Assembly: GCF_937616625.2 (NCBI RefSeq)
Contig: NC_065574.1
Location: forward strand, 53,782,052 to 53,846,051
DNA from: Mercurialis annua
Taxonomy: Eukaryota > Streptophyta > Magnoliopsida > Malpighiales > Euphorbiaceae
DNA length: 64,000 nucleotides
Direction: 5' to 3'
Shown: positions 9,175 to 22,823 of the stretch, piece after piece
Layout: each line of letters opens with the position of its first letter
How positions within the stretch are numbered: position 1 is the first letter of the stretch
The notes under the pieces: generated by a model
Database searches by the model: none
Told to the model about the DNA's origin: nothing
Seen by the model: only the letters and a program-made list of their open reading frames with translations
Position numbers and translations under genes: made by a program

Positions 9175-12100
9175 TCATTGAATAACAACATAATCCACAT
9201 CATCAGTATGCACATCTCCAGCAGTTGGTGTCAAATTGTTTCTATGCACATTTTTACGAACCTGCGCATGAGTCTCTGCTTCATGCTGAAACATCTTAAC
9301 TAGCTCTTGCAGCTCCAACTTTTTCACTTCAACTCTCTCCTCTGTGATCGGCTGCTTCAACCCTAAGTAAACCAATCCAATTGCGATTAACACCATGCCA
9401 ATGAACGCGAGAATACCGGTAAACAAACCAAATGCATATGGTGTATTTGCTGATCCAGGAATTCCGTCCACGTTAATACCGAATAACCCGGTGATGATAG
9501 AAAGAACCAAACCGCAGCCTCCGAAAACAGCCAAATTATGAGTTACCCGTAGGCTTCTATCCTAAAATCATGAACAATAAAGAGCTTATCAAATCGATCC
9601 TGTCAATGATAATTAAGGGTGCGCTTATGCTATACAAACCTGTAACCACGCTCGAACAGTGCTTTGCATTACGTCTTGAATGGTAAACAAGCGGCCACGA
9701 ACTGCTTCTTGCTCCTCCATCATTTCTCTTGTACTCTTCCTTATTTCCTCTAACAAAGTTCTTGCTGAGTTTCCTCTCAAATGATGCAGCAACTCGAATA
9801 CTATTTCCTCTCTTGCATGGAGGGACCATTTCACTCTAATAACCTGAGATGCAACAGCCAATCTTTAAACTTATGGCAATTATTCAAAACAAAAGACGAC
9901 TTCAACGGACATGAGAGGAGCAACACACCTGTCTTGATAACTTTCTGATTTCTTGGTTCAAAATAATACTGAAGAGATTCATATCTTCATAGTTTCGCCT
10001 GGTCAATGAATTATTTGTTACTAACATTATACACAAAATGAAATATATAAATATCTTTGGGAGAAGTTGAATAACCTGTTCATAAATTTCAACTCGATCT
10101 CATCTGCTGCCCCAAATATTGACTTGCGAAATAACCTACAAATAAATCAAATAATGAAGAAAAACTATAATTTAGAGAAATATAGGGTAACTTGAAAGCC
10201 ATGGGATAATCATAGAGGTTATTCATTTGCTAACATAATAATACTACAAGCTCAAAATCAATTTTTGGTAACGACGTTCTTCCTATTAAAAAGATTACCC
10301 AAGAAAACATTGAAGTTTATCGAGTTATACTAAATAAAACTTTCAACAAACTATGAAGAATTCAACATAATAAAATTGCTCACATCTGTCATTAAAAATT
10401 TGATACTTTGCAATACTAAATTTATAGCGAGATTTTATTGATGTTTATTCATCCTTCCGGATATCTTGAATGCCCCAGAGACGGTGCATTTGGAAGAACG
10501 TGTATCAACTACAAAGATGAGACAGATGGCTATCCACTATTACTCACTTTCACATATTATTTGAATGTTATCTTCAATGAAGAAGACACACACAGCCAAT
10601 GAATTTGAAAAAAGATAATGGGCACTTTATGAATGATGGCAAACTAGAGCAAGTATATTTGAGTTCCCAAAAGACAGCAAAAGTAATGCATGAGCGTGTT
10701 TGCGCCAATTGAATCTATACATCATAAAAAAAAATCATGAATTTGTAACTGAACAAACTTTCAAGGTTCAAATTACCTATCATCCCACCGAGTTAGGCGG
10801 CAGGCTAGTAATGCTATGATTTCATGCACTGTTCTTGGTGTATTATAACCTCCAGCAGAAAGAAGCTCCTAGAAAGAGTATAGAACCGGAGAAATGGATC
10901 AATGATTAAGCAAATAGATTGGGGAAGTTCATGAATGATAAAGTATACAGAGCAGAACTAACCTGAACCTCAGTGATGCCCAAGACATTTACTCTTGCAA
11001 CATGCCCTTTGACATGCAAAAAAGTAATTAGAAAATTTTGTGCTTGCCAAGAGCGCAAAACAATAGGAATGTCGTCCTCGTCAACAAATGGATCACCAGC
11101 TGATTGTCCCAAGAGTTCAAAAAGCAGTCCTCCAGCAACCCTTACCGGGACCTTTTGATAGAAACAAAAATAAATTTTAAATATTAACATGTATAAAACC
11201 AATTTACAATCAAAAACCAATACTTCATTTTCCAAAATTATCTTACCTTTCAGGATTCCCATGAGTGGACCAGGGAATCTATTATGTCCTTCTAAGTTCT
11301 AACTATGCCAAATTTTACTAATACACAGGTGCAGTTCAGTATATTTATTAGATGTATTATATGTCTAGGTAAAACCATAATCAACCTGAGGCCATAATTG
11401 TTTTCTGTTCAATCTCTTCCTTATCAGAAAATAGAAACTCAAGCGATCAACTATGTGGAGCATTCACACAACTATATGAGCAAACACCAACAGTTTTACC
11501 TTTTAACAGTGGTTCCAATATTTGGTTTCATTCTAGATGTTAGCAAAGAGCATTACTCTATGAAATGTCCATTGAAGCTTGCAAGTAATGCAGCTGGCAC
11601 TTCCTCCCTCTTTTATTTGCAACCTTATAAGCAAAACTTCCTAGAATTGACATACATGAGAACAGGAATCTAAGTTACAACCTTCAGGTTTACCCCTAGT
11701 GACTGCTAAATCAATACAGGCTCACAAAGTTAACATTGTAACTTACGCTTAAATCAATACAGGTTCCTCTCGGCTAAAAGAGACAGAAATTACTACATTG
11801 TAACTTACGCTTAAATCAATACAGGTTCCTCTCGGCTAAAAGAGACAGAAATTACTACATTGTAACTTGAGCTTAAATAAAATTAGACTTTTAATAAGAT
11901 AAGCCAATTCAAAATGACTAATCAAACGAACCTCGTATAAGAGGTGTTTCATCCGCTCGCTAATCAATCTACTTTCGTCCCTCAGAGCCACACCGACGGC
12001 AGGATGCAACCACTGAGCATTGTTAAGCCAGGACTGAACAGAAGGGTGACTTGCAGATACATGGCACCACCATATAGGCCCCGCAGGGCGCTCCCAGTAA

Positions 12101-12651
12101 GGAGCAGCTAACTCTGCAACACTAAGACCATCTTCTTCATCCATCAAGTCAAACAGTTGCGGGGTCCAGCTATCATCAGTTTGCACCATCTGCACAAGCT
12201 CCGAAATCCTACCCCACCCAATGGGCACCCAACGGCTATCATCAAATCTTTCCAAGGCATGATGATGGTCAATCCGGCTGTCATTATAGTGACTCAAAGA
12301 AGCATTTTGGTTCCCCCTTAAATCAAAAGGGAACGAAGGTTCCACTAGTCTACTCCTATCAGGCCTCGGAGGAGACGACCCGCTCAACCCGTTGGCTTGC
12401 ACTTGAATCTTTGAATGCTCCCCGTCTATTTTTTTGCTTGAGGCTTTTGAACCAGCTTTAACATTCAGTGGTCTCTTACCACGGACTCGAACGAATTCAA
12501 ATGCACATATAAGACCATCTGTCCAAAGCTCATTACCAGGTATAACATCTCTGCTACTACTATTACGATTTCTATGGGTTTCTGGTTTCTTTAACAAACT
12601 ATTTTGCAAAAAGGGCTGATCTTTACCCATTTCATTCTTGGTATGTTCCAT
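9175..12651 (-). CDS. CorA-like magnesium transporter family protein
   Basis: Seven exons join in frame: 12651-11932, 11151-10963, 10868-10777, 10135-10076, 9998-9929, 9843-9640 and 9561-9175, giving 573 aa. A long soluble N-terminal part with WVPIGWGRI and PIWWCHVSA motifs leads to a helical region rich in Arg/Glu. The C-terminus has the CorA two-transmembrane layout: LAVFGGCGLVLSIITGLFGIN, a short loop, then a second hydrophobic helix (AFGLFTGILAFIGMVLIAIG) and a soluble tail. The pore motif at the end of the first helix reads G-I-N rather than the canonical G-M-N. This fits the distinct plant CorA-like family (Arabidopsis At1g29820/At2g42950 type), not the MRS2/MGT transporters. Transport has not been shown by anything here, and ion selectivity is uncertain because of the altered motif. 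Confidence 0.83.
11734..11873 (+). repeat. 62-bp tandem duplication in intron 1 of the CorA-like gene
   Basis: A 62-bp unit beginning CATTGTAACTTACGCTTAAA occurs at 11734 and 11796, with a partial third start at 11858. The two full copies are identical by eye. It lies wholly within the 780-bp first intron, so the protein is not changed. Confidence 0.88.
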
Positions 12652-14036
12652 TTTTACCCACTACTTGATTATACCCATCTGAAATTACATACCAAATGAG
12701 TACCCTTTTCAAACAATATAATAAAAAAGCAACCAAAAAATGGAGATTTCCAAGTAAAAAACTGATAATTTAGCTTTACAAAATGAATACAAGGAATCAC
12801 CTGAGATAGAATTAGGGAAATAAAGCGGATGAATTGCAGCTTTTTGTTTGTAAGAGCACATAAAGTTTGCTCCTTTATGCTGTAATACAATTGAGAACGA
12901 GGGGGAAATGGCGTGTGAAGTACAAATTGATAGATTCGAGCGAGTGACGATAGGCAGCAGTTAACAGCTGAGTGAAGACGAAGTTAAAGGATGCTTCTCT
13001 AAACTTCTGCTAACTGCACAGTGTGGATCCACTATTGTCAATACGTGTATTTTTTAAATTTGAATTTTGATTTAAACGAAATGTCGTTTAGTGTTGTCTC
13101 CCCAATTTAGTTGGAAGGTTTTTTTTTTTGCCAAATAGTTGGAAGGTGAATAACATTAAATTATCCTATATTTACATGTGGTTTTAAATATTTTTTTGGC
13201 AAAATTTAAAGTAATTATAATTTATTTATCTGATTTTCTGTATTTGTCAAGTTTTGATACTTTTAAATTTTTAAGTAATAAGTATTTATCTTAACAAAAA
13301 TGGAGCTAATTGAGAAATTACAAGAAGTTATTAGTTAAAAAAACATCCACGATTTATAAATCAGCAGTTGAAAAATAAATTATGCACCACCAAAGATCAG
13401 TCAATATCACATTTCAATCAATTCAGCCAATTAAATATAAAATTAAAATAATTATCATAAGAATATAAAATTAGAATATTTATACAAAATATTTTTTCCA
13501 AAGACAAATCTACATGTTTAAAACTTAAAAGTTAAAACACATTCATAAAATTGAACATTTTTTATAAATTAATCAGATTAGACTGTGTTTTCAATTATTA
13601 GAGAAGAATCGAACCAGACTGACCATCGGCTCATGAGCAAACCAGCCAGTTAACTACGATTCTTAAAACTCTGGTCAATATAAAAGCATAACAGACAGCA
13701 CAACACCAAGTGAATCAGAGCAAGGGAGTAAAGGCAATTTTCACTATTATAGTAGAAGAGAAACAACAAACATAGTTCACTAACTCAGATCAGCACACTC
13801 TGGTAGTTCCTAAGTTAAAACAGATGAGACATAATAAGATGAGATGTGATGATAAATATCTAAAGTACAACCTCACGGCACAGAGCTCGTAGCCATTCGA
13901 GGGAGAGGCACTCGTTAGACCGATCCCACCCCACTAAATCATTTCATAAATTATTCAATCACGGGACAATTCCCCCTGCGATCGGTCTCTTTAACTCGCT
14001 ACGATGACCCTGAAAAACCGGGGGTGATGGTGTGAT
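12652..14036. other. Spacer between CorA-like gene 5' end and GIP1-like gene 3' end
   Basis: 12652-12960 should hold the 5' UTR, possibly with a leader intron, and promoter of the CorA-like gene. 13020-13700 is A+T-rich with no recognisable gene. 13690-14036 probably includes the 3' UTR of the GIP1-like gene. No transposon boundary was recognised. Confidence 0.4.
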
Positions 14037-17000
14037 TTAGTAGCCATTTTGCCACAACTGTTGAGACTGCTTCGACTGTTGGCCCTGAGAACCACCGAGG
14101 GATGCGTCCCTTGAGTTTTGCTGCTGATGCTCCAGTGACATCCCGGTCTGGTTATGAAAATAATTTGGATAACCAAGAGCTCCGAAATGCTGTTGTGACA
14201 GTTGTTGTTGCCCTTGTCGGTACCCAGCTGCCTGCTGATTCTGTCCCTGGAAGCTGTAATATGTGTTACCAGGGACGGCAGACATCGTTCGTGAACCGGG
14301 TCCGTGAACCCACATTGCTGAATTCTCATTCTGCCAACAAAACCGAAAAAAATGAGTTAGTTCACATAACAAGAGAAGTATATGATAATACACTGAAACA
14401 AATGAGATCTGTTCACATGTTCAAACCATGCAAATGAACTAGGCTATAAATATTTTGAAAACATACAGTAACTTCATTGTCACTCTAATAGTTGTTCAAT
14501 GGTTTATATTTCCATTAAAGGGAGTGCAAAGTTGAACCAAACTCAATAATAGAGCCGAACCAACAAATGTTTCATTTGAAATATAAAGAAATATTGATTT
14601 TTTCTGTTCAGTTTGATTTTGAACATAAAGAAAATCAGTTAATTGTTCATACAAACCGAACCAACGATTTGAAATTTCACATCCTTGTAAATTTGGTTTG
14701 GTTTGGTTTGAAGAAACAAAAATTGATTTGGTTCAGTACAATTTGGTTTGGTTTGATTCACACCAAATGCACAACCTTCTTTCCATTAACCATAAGGATT
14801 TTACCAAGTCATAGTCAGGAGATTTTGTCAATTCCTTTAGGACATTACCTGTTGCAGTGAGATCATGTGATTGGCCTCCTTATTATACTGAGAATTTAGA
14901 ACATCCTCATATCCTAAGGTTGTACCCCCAGGAGCAGTGGGGGGATTCAGAGGAAAATTCCCAGTAGGAATACTTGTCGAACTCCCAAACCCATATGCAG
15001 AAGCAACAGCAGCAGATTGAGGTAAGCTGCTCACAGAAACACTATTCTTGTACTGTGGCGGAAGCACGGCTGCAGCCAGAGATTGATGATATGTATTGTT
15101 TCCGGCGAAGGTTTGTTGGAAAGCCGATGGCATGTATGTGTAGCTCTGCGGCGGCAAGTAAGGATAGCTAATCATGTTCATATTGGTAAAAGGCCCCAGT
15201 GGAAGGGTAGGTTGCGAATAAGGATGCACAGCAAGATGTTGCTGAAGGGTGGGTCCTGTGGCTACACTGGCACCAGGAAGTGACTGTTGAGTTGGCTGAG
15301 GGGTAGAAATACTAGGTGCTCTCAAAGCCTGGAACATAAATCAGAAAAAACAAAAGAAAAAAAATATTAATCATTGTTTTCCTGTAAATGAAATTTATTT
15401 TTTTATCATATTTCCCCAAACATCATCTTCTGATACATTTAATTTGTTTATTCAGAAAAAACGTAGATAGTTAGATCATGACATGAAAGACAGAAAAGCT
15501 ATAGAATCTTATCAATATGTTTACACATAAAAAGTGGCACTTGTAACATGTTATGAACTGAACAGCCATTAAAGCACCCTCATGCAGACAGACATGACAT
15601 GCTGAGATAAACAACAACGAAACTTGTGCGCAAATGCACACATATATCATGCCATAAAACAAAAAGGGAAAGAGTGTTCAACGAAATCTAAATGAAGGTT
15701 CTTTAGCAGAGTCCAGCATCGACCATAAATGCAGCACTGAGAACAAGTCATCAAGAACAGCATAAAAACAATAAAAAACATAAATGGGACTCGTATAAAA
15801 GATTATGTCGGAAATTTCTGAAACTTACACAAGACAAAAAAGACTGCCGAAATCTGAATTAGCTAAAACATTGCCAAATTTTGTGAAGCACATTGTTGCA
15901 CTGACAAGAACAAGGCTCAGAAGTTCCATTTTAACCTAATTAACTGTTCGATGATTCTGGAACTTCAATTGTGTTTTTTGCAAAAAGATTACAAGGTGAT
16001 GCTAACAATATTTTAGAGCTCCAACTGGTAAGTGTCTGTTTTTATTTAAAAATTATTATATTTAATACCGTTCGATCAACAAACTATCAATAGCTTATTC
16101 CTTTTAATTTGTTAAAAGGATGTGTAATTGGATGGCTCATATAGTAGCCGCCAAGTCCACATGATTTCGTTTTAGAAGAATGATTCATTACCTTCATGGA
16201 ATGGTCATTCTTATTACATATTTATATATTATTATCTTTGGCAAAAAAAAATGTAACGTGATTCGATTCAGCGTTAATAAATTGACATATAAGGAGCAAA
16301 AACGGAACAAAGCACCATTTTCTTAATTGCATATTAATTGTCTTTCTCAAAATAACAACTTCCAAGAAATCCAACATTACTTGATAGGCATTAGGCAGGA
16401 GTTACCTCTGGCATAGAAATGCTTGGTCCACTGATGGAAGAAGCTGTATTGCTGAATTTGGTAGGCATTGATGGAGCCACAGGGAAGGGAGAATATGGAA
16501 GGTCGGGCTCCCTCCCTGGCTGAACAGTTGAAGCCAACAAAGTATTTGGCAATGAATTTGTATATGCCTGCTGTAATGGGAAAATATAAATTAGAGAATT
16601 TAACGAAATATTATTGTAGTTCTATGTCCTATGTCTAACCTTAATGACAAATACCCCACAAGTGTGCAAGGAAAACATAAAAAGATAGACATGAATAACA
16701 ATACCACAAATAGACGCAGAACGGATTAATTAATCATAAAACTTCAGTACGGCAACAGTGTGATAAATATCATATTTTTTACTTTTTCATTCCACCCTTG
16801 CATTCTGATTAAGTTTTTGAAAATCAATTAGGTACTTGTATAGTAATTTTATTCTAAAGAAAGCAAAATTCAACTTTATATATGTTGCTGAAACAAGAAC
16901 AAATAAACGTATGCCGTGCATAACTGGAAAAATACAGGATTCTTAGAATAAAACCTTGTCAGCAAAATAAATGAAAAGTTCTTTTATCCTCGCATCAAAA

Positions 17001-20000
17001 GACCCAAAAACAGTAACATTCATTTCTCGCAATATAAAATTGCTCTAAGCCAACCAATAAGCAGATGCAAGCCTTAAACATCACACAGCATCAATAAATT
17101 TAATCACGGTTCAAAAATATCTGGCATTTAGTATTACCATTACGCTTGAGAAAGGGGTATTATTCTGCATCTGAGAGCTTGTCTGCAAGTTATTAAATGC
17201 CGCATTCAACTGTTGAGAGTTCTCATAAGTATATCCAGGTGCAGCTGAAGGAAATGCATACTGGTTCCTTTGAGCTGCTTCAGAGGTATCCTCCTTCAAA
17301 ACCTCTGCCTGCTGAACTGCAGATGATTCATAGTTGCCAGGATTCATGCCAGCTCTATGCATTAAATTCTCATCTGCAGCACTTCTGAGATGCTCATCCC
17401 CATAATATTCAGTATTTCTGCAAGAAAACGATTTTTTAAATTATATAAGGAAAATTTAATGCAAGATAAGATAAGAGTAATTTCCCATGGAAAAATAAAT
17501 ATAGAAAAGACCTAGTATCTGAGTGTGCAGCTAACGGGACATCCACGACTTCAGATGTCTCTTCAAGATTATCATTCAAGGGCATTGACGCAAATGGCCC
17601 AGAAAAGGAACCAATGCCAGATCCAAAACTACCAAAGCTCAAGTGTGAGCAGTCTTGAGCATGAACCTGCAAGTGATTGGGGATTATTACAGAAGGATTA
17701 TCCTCTTCAGATGATGCTGATTGATCATCATCCTGTAAACTTAGTTGCTGTAAGTTTGCAGCCACTGATTGATCACCATCTTCAGCTGTAAATGAACAAC
17801 ATGAAAGGTAAAATATAAAGAAAGTCCCTTTTTCAACAACTCTTTAACGAAAATTAAAAAACCCAGCAAGGTAAACATTAAGTTTAAATAGCCAGGTCAA
17901 AGTTAACATAATGTAGAAAGGAAATTAGATTAACAATATACATTTAAGTCTCCACATATCATGGCAGAAGAAAACAGTGGAAACAGTGTCTAGTGCAGCA
18001 TCTCATTAATCCCTCGGACTAACTAATAGACTTTTTACTGCATAAGGAAATTTACTAAATGAAGAACTTCTAAGCACCAAGCGGAATAAATCAGAACACG
18101 GGAATTGCGGTAGTCTGCCTCAAATCTTAATGAAATCACATCTTAATTGAATGCAAAGAAGAGAAGAGAAGTAAAAATAACCTACAATAAAATAAATGAA
18201 TAGTAATCTAATTGTCATTACAAGCAAATCTAATTACCAAATCAAAACAATCAGACTTCCTAAATAGCTTTTGTTGCTCTGGTGCTGAATATGCAAACCA
18301 GAATGTAAAAAGGGCCAACTAGATTTACACCGACCAACAAATTACCAGACTTGAAGCAGTTTTTTGAAAATTTAACATAACTCTTCCTCCATTATTTGAC
18401 GTTAACATGCAAAACATATATTAAAATGAACATTCTATAAAAAGTAAACTTCATAATGCTTAAAAAATAAAACTAACCTTCATGCTCAAAAGCATGCCTG
18501 TGAGGCTGGTAGGAACCTACAGTCCCATATAAGTTACTATCGAACATAGACGAACCTACAGAACCATCATCCTGTAAATTTCTACTGGATAGAGAAGGGA
18601 GTCCATGGTTACCACTCAGAGTTTCAATATGGTCATTTTCTGTTGGCTGAATATCATCAAACTGGGACTGCATATGCTGATTAACTCTATCCAGGTGCAA
18701 GTTAGATGGATCAGTATACAGCTCAGATTCTGAATGTGCCTCTAAAACGGAAGGCATACTAGCAGCTGATGGCTCAATAGATGGCCATTCATCGTTGGAA
18801 TGAGCATGCTGGTTGACAGAAACTGCAGGCTCTGCATTTGTTTCAGACACCTTAGAAGAGTGATGTTCTGATGAATGAAAATCATGGTTCGATGCCGCCA
18901 TAAGAGGTGGAGCAGGATGGTGATGATTAATATTATGGTGAGGTGGCACGGCAGACGCCTTATTATGTGGCCTACCCATCTTCACAATGTCCGCCATAGA
19001 CACTTGACCAGCGACCCCACCCCAGGCAGGTTGGAATCCAACAGGAGGTTGTGATGACAAGGAAACCCCATCACTGGAACCTACAGTTGACAATTTATTT
19101 TCGGTAGCCACATGATCACTGCAAGAAATAAATGACAAACATAAGAAACTATATATATCCAAAATCACAAATACTATATTAAACATGTTGCACATGTACC
19201 AGTATTTAAATAAAAAAAGAACTGACATAGGCCTTTTTTAAACAAAACCATAACTCACATGGGCCATCGGCAATAAAAAAATGTCTTACATGCAGTATGG
19301 CAAAAAGTAAGTATGACTTTTTGTATTTGCACCATTACATTTCTTGAATGACACATACTCTGATAATTAGTCTCACATTGACCATCAAATGAGGAAAGAT
19401 AAAACAAGAGAGATTTATCAACAATAAGGGCTAGACAAAAGTAACCTGTTCGGAGCAGGTCGCCAATTAACATAGTTTCCTGTCACACTGGAGGCAGAAG
19501 AAGAACCAGGATACGTGTGTGCTCCATTTTCCTTCTTATATGCAGGTTTACCATGTGAAAATCCAGAATCTGCAGAAGATGGAAAAAAACAAAATTATTG
19601 CAAAAAGAGAAAGTGTCTGATGTGTAATCTATGTTTTTCTGTGACTAAACGAAGACAGAAAAACTAGTCAAACATTGCATTGCAGCATGTCCGTACCATT
19701 AGAAGTGAATTGGCTTAAAACAGCACGTCCATAACGGTCCGCATTACCTCTGCCACCACGATGTGTTGTGTTATTAGCAACACGGGCCCTTGGATCTGTT
19801 GTATCCTTAGTCTGAAGGAATAACAAAGATGAGTGAACACAGGTAGCAAGAAACAGGCTAACTAACCATTTAGATAATTGAGTGCCAGATTACAAATGCT
19901 TCGTCAAGCTAGTATTCTCATATATATAGCTTAAGAGAAGAATAAAACAGTTTGCCAACAGCATGTCAACAAAGCAGGGCATAAGCAATGGGAAATCAAT

Positions 20001-21135
20001 TTAAAATTTGTAGCTGCACGTATGCAATTTATAGGAAGTCATATGATATAGATCTGTGCATTTTATCCATAGACTCACCTCTTTTTTCTTTTCTCGTTTG
20101 CTCTTAACCTCATGGAAAGGATCTACAAGAAGAAGAAATCTCCAAGTTAAACACGAACCAGAGTGGAACACCAAGTACTGGAACTTATCACAAACAGAAA
20201 AAAGAGAGCATGTTTCTGTGAAATACAATGTAAAGTAAAAAGAAAACTCAAGTTGTTACACTTAACTAAACAGTCCTTATCAAGCTGCATATACATTAAT
20301 CATCCAAAAACAGCTAATATCAAAAAGGGAACAATCGGCAACAAAAGTATTGCATAGTGATGTAGCTAACAAGCCTCGGTGACAGGAAGAAAATGTTCTT
20401 TACATCTTCTTTATTTCAATACGTGAATGGTGGTAACACCAAACAAGGAGTGATATCATTCAAGTAATGGCATGGAATACTCTTATGGTTGTAAACAAGA
20501 TTGCATATGAATCCTAATTTTTCAATCAATAATCGGCCTGTTTATCTCAAATGAAAACATTTACTCGCTCAGCTGAACAGCTAGTTCTCTAATTTCAATT
20601 GTTGTTCATGTCAGCATGCATAAAAATCCATAATTTAAGAAAAATAAACAATTACATCATGTTTTGTTGAAAAGTTCCAAACTTTAACTTGAACTTAACA
20701 GCATAATAAAAAAATTAAGATAAACATTCAATTTTTTCTAAGATTGTGTAATGTTTTAGAGACAATAAAATCAAATCAAACATGCAATTTCAGCTGTATA
20801 AAAAGCAAACAAACTTCAAATTAGCAATCAAATTAAAACCCTAAGAAAGCAAATTAATAAACCTTCACTTCACTAAACCTTAAAAAAAACCTAAAAATCA
20901 CTAACCGCAAAAAAAAATCATTAAACAAAAAACATTCAAGACCTTGAGCAAGGAGGCGATTAACCGCCTCATTAGGGTCCATATTACAGTCTTTAAGCAT
21001 AGCGTAGATCTCAGTTTCCGGACAGTTAACAATCTCCTTTAAGCTCTGCACCATCTTCCTCGACCCCGCCGGTATTCCCGATATTCCGACGTTACTTTTC
21101 CCACCGCCGCCGCCGCCTCCTCCTTTCCCGCTCAT
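14037..21135 (-). CDS. GBF-interacting protein 1-like (GIP1_N/UBA-like domain)
   Basis: Ten exons join in frame: 21135-20943, 20122-20079, 19811-19697, 19569-19446, 19118-18478, 17785-17512, 17417-17138, 16570-16406, 15328-14849 and 14330-14037, giving 869 aa. After a Gly-rich start, residues about 20-65 (GSRKMVQSLKEIVNCPETEI…DPNEAVNRLL) form the GIP1 N-terminal domain (PF06972, DUF1296), a UBA-like fold. An Arg/Lys segment (VKSKREKKKE) and an RGG-like patch follow, then a long Ser/Gln/Pro-rich, probably disordered body that ends WQNGY. Arabidopsis relatives interact with G-box binding factors and are otherwise poorly defined; a role in RNA-granule or transcription control is only inferred. 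The very short exon 2 (44 bp) and low-complexity tail are usual for the family. Confidence 0.87.
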
Positions 21136-21772
21136 TCTCTCCCGCTGTCGCTCTCCCTTCGTTTTATCACTCAGATCTGCTGTTAAACGGCGTCGTTGCT
21201 GTCCTTACACAGTTCTCCTATCAATCTTACAGTCTCTCTGTTTTGAAAAGCCGCGACGGAGGCGAAGAAGAGGATATGTATGTTAAAAGCTCTCTGCTTT
21301 TAGCACCGAAAATTACAAAATAAAGAAACGTTTTTTATAATTAGTTTTATATATTTTTTCTAATTTTGGTGTGTTTGAAGTTTAAATTTTGTGTTTGTGT
21401 TTATGTAGTGTTTTTACTTTCCTACCTTGTCTAGGATTACCTCGTTTTGCATCATACTATATAGGGTTTTGATTAAATTTTCTATTAATGAAAAATTAAT
21501 TTAAATATTTTTTATTAATTTAAAAGTTTTATTCTAAAAAATGGATTGTTAATTTTTAAAATTAGATGTTTATTTTTTTATAAAATTAGGCTTAATATTC
21601 TAAAAGTATTAAATCTTTTCGGGTGAGGTTAATTGATGAAATCATATAAAATCCCAGATTGCTTAATATAGAAGAGACCATACGCTAGCCTATAAATACA
21701 AGGTCTAAGGGTACGTACCGTTTTTACGCATATTAATATACTCCTAATATACCAATCATTATCTTTAACTAA
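21136..21772. other. 5' flank of the GIP1-like gene
   Basis: The first roughly 170 bp are relatively G+C-rich with CT-rich tracts and probably contain the 5' UTR and core promoter of the leftward gene. The remainder is A+T-rich and ends at the Tourist-like MITE. Confidence 0.45.
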
Positions 21773-22378
21773 AGGCATGTCTGGTTCAGCTGTTGATAGC
21801 TGTTAGCTGTTGCTGATAACTGTTAGTTGTTGCCTGGTAGCTGATATAACATACGTGTTTGGTGAGATTTGATTAGCTGTTGTTGTTTATATATAAAATG
21901 ATCGTAAAGGGCATAATTTTTATTTATTAATATATTGTATTATATAATATTCCATAAAAATATTAAAAATTATTTTTTTTATAAGAAGGAACATTTAGTT
22001 TAAACTTATTTTGATATTCTTTTTGATAAATTTATGATTTATTATAAAAAAATAATTAAGTTATAGTTTTGTTAATATAAAAAAATAATATTAAATAATT
22101 TAAAAATGATTAGAGTATTTAAAAATAATTTAAAAAACTATGTACATATTAAAAAAACAATATATCCTAATAGGGGTACTTTTGTCTAAATAATTAAAAA
22201 TATTGAAAAAACTATCAGCTGTTGGCAAAAAGCTCCAAAATGGAGTTTTTCAAAAAGCAGCTGTTGGAGGTTCAAAAAGCTCTAAAAAACTTTTAGAAAA
22301 TTCTCACCAAACACTTAAGTAGAGCTTTTTGAAAAATAAAAGCTAAAAACTCCACCAAAAACTGAACCAAACACCCAC
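21773..22378. mobile_element. Tourist-like (PIF/Harbinger) MITE
   Basis: This 606-bp element is flanked on both sides by TAA. Its ends are imperfect inverted repeats (left AGGCATGTCTGGTTCAG; right, reverse-complemented, GTGGGTGTTTGGTTCAG), close to the TGTTTGGTT type ends of Tourist elements. Internal AGCTGTTG words are repeated on both sides. There is no coding capacity. It lies about 640 bp upstream of the GIP1-like start codon. Confidence 0.7.
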
Positions 22379-22823
22379 TAACTTAAACACCAGAGTGGAT
22401 TAGGGACTCCGGCCCAAGATCCGTTTTCTTTTATAGGAAAATTATACTGACAGACACGGAGCTGACCTGCATACATTCTTTGACCCATCATTAATTCTAA
22501 CCAAATTTTAAAAATCAGCAATTTTAGCCAAGTTTTTATAAGTACGTTCAATTTTAAACAATTGCTCATTCTTTTAAAAAATAATGATTTTTTTAAAATT
22601 TGTTTCAATCATAACAATTTTGTCAATTATATACTAATTTTTGCAAGTAAGTTTTAAATGAAAAAATGTTAAGTTTTATTACAATTCAAAATCTTATAAA
22701 AGATTTGCTATTTTTTAAAACAAAATAAATGGTCGACTAAAGTTTAAATAAATTTGTTTGAAATTGGTAAAAATTGGCGATTTTGAAATATTTGATTTAT
22801 AATTAACCTTATGCCTGGTATTT

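Noticed and set aside
11398..11673. 91-codon plus-strand ORF in the CorA-like intron
   Set aside because: It has no recognisable family, lies in an intron, and shows no splice or promoter context.
14102..15283. Plus-strand ORFs opposite the GIP1-like exons
   Set aside because: They are shadows of Gln/Ser-rich coding exons on the minus strand and have no splice or family support.
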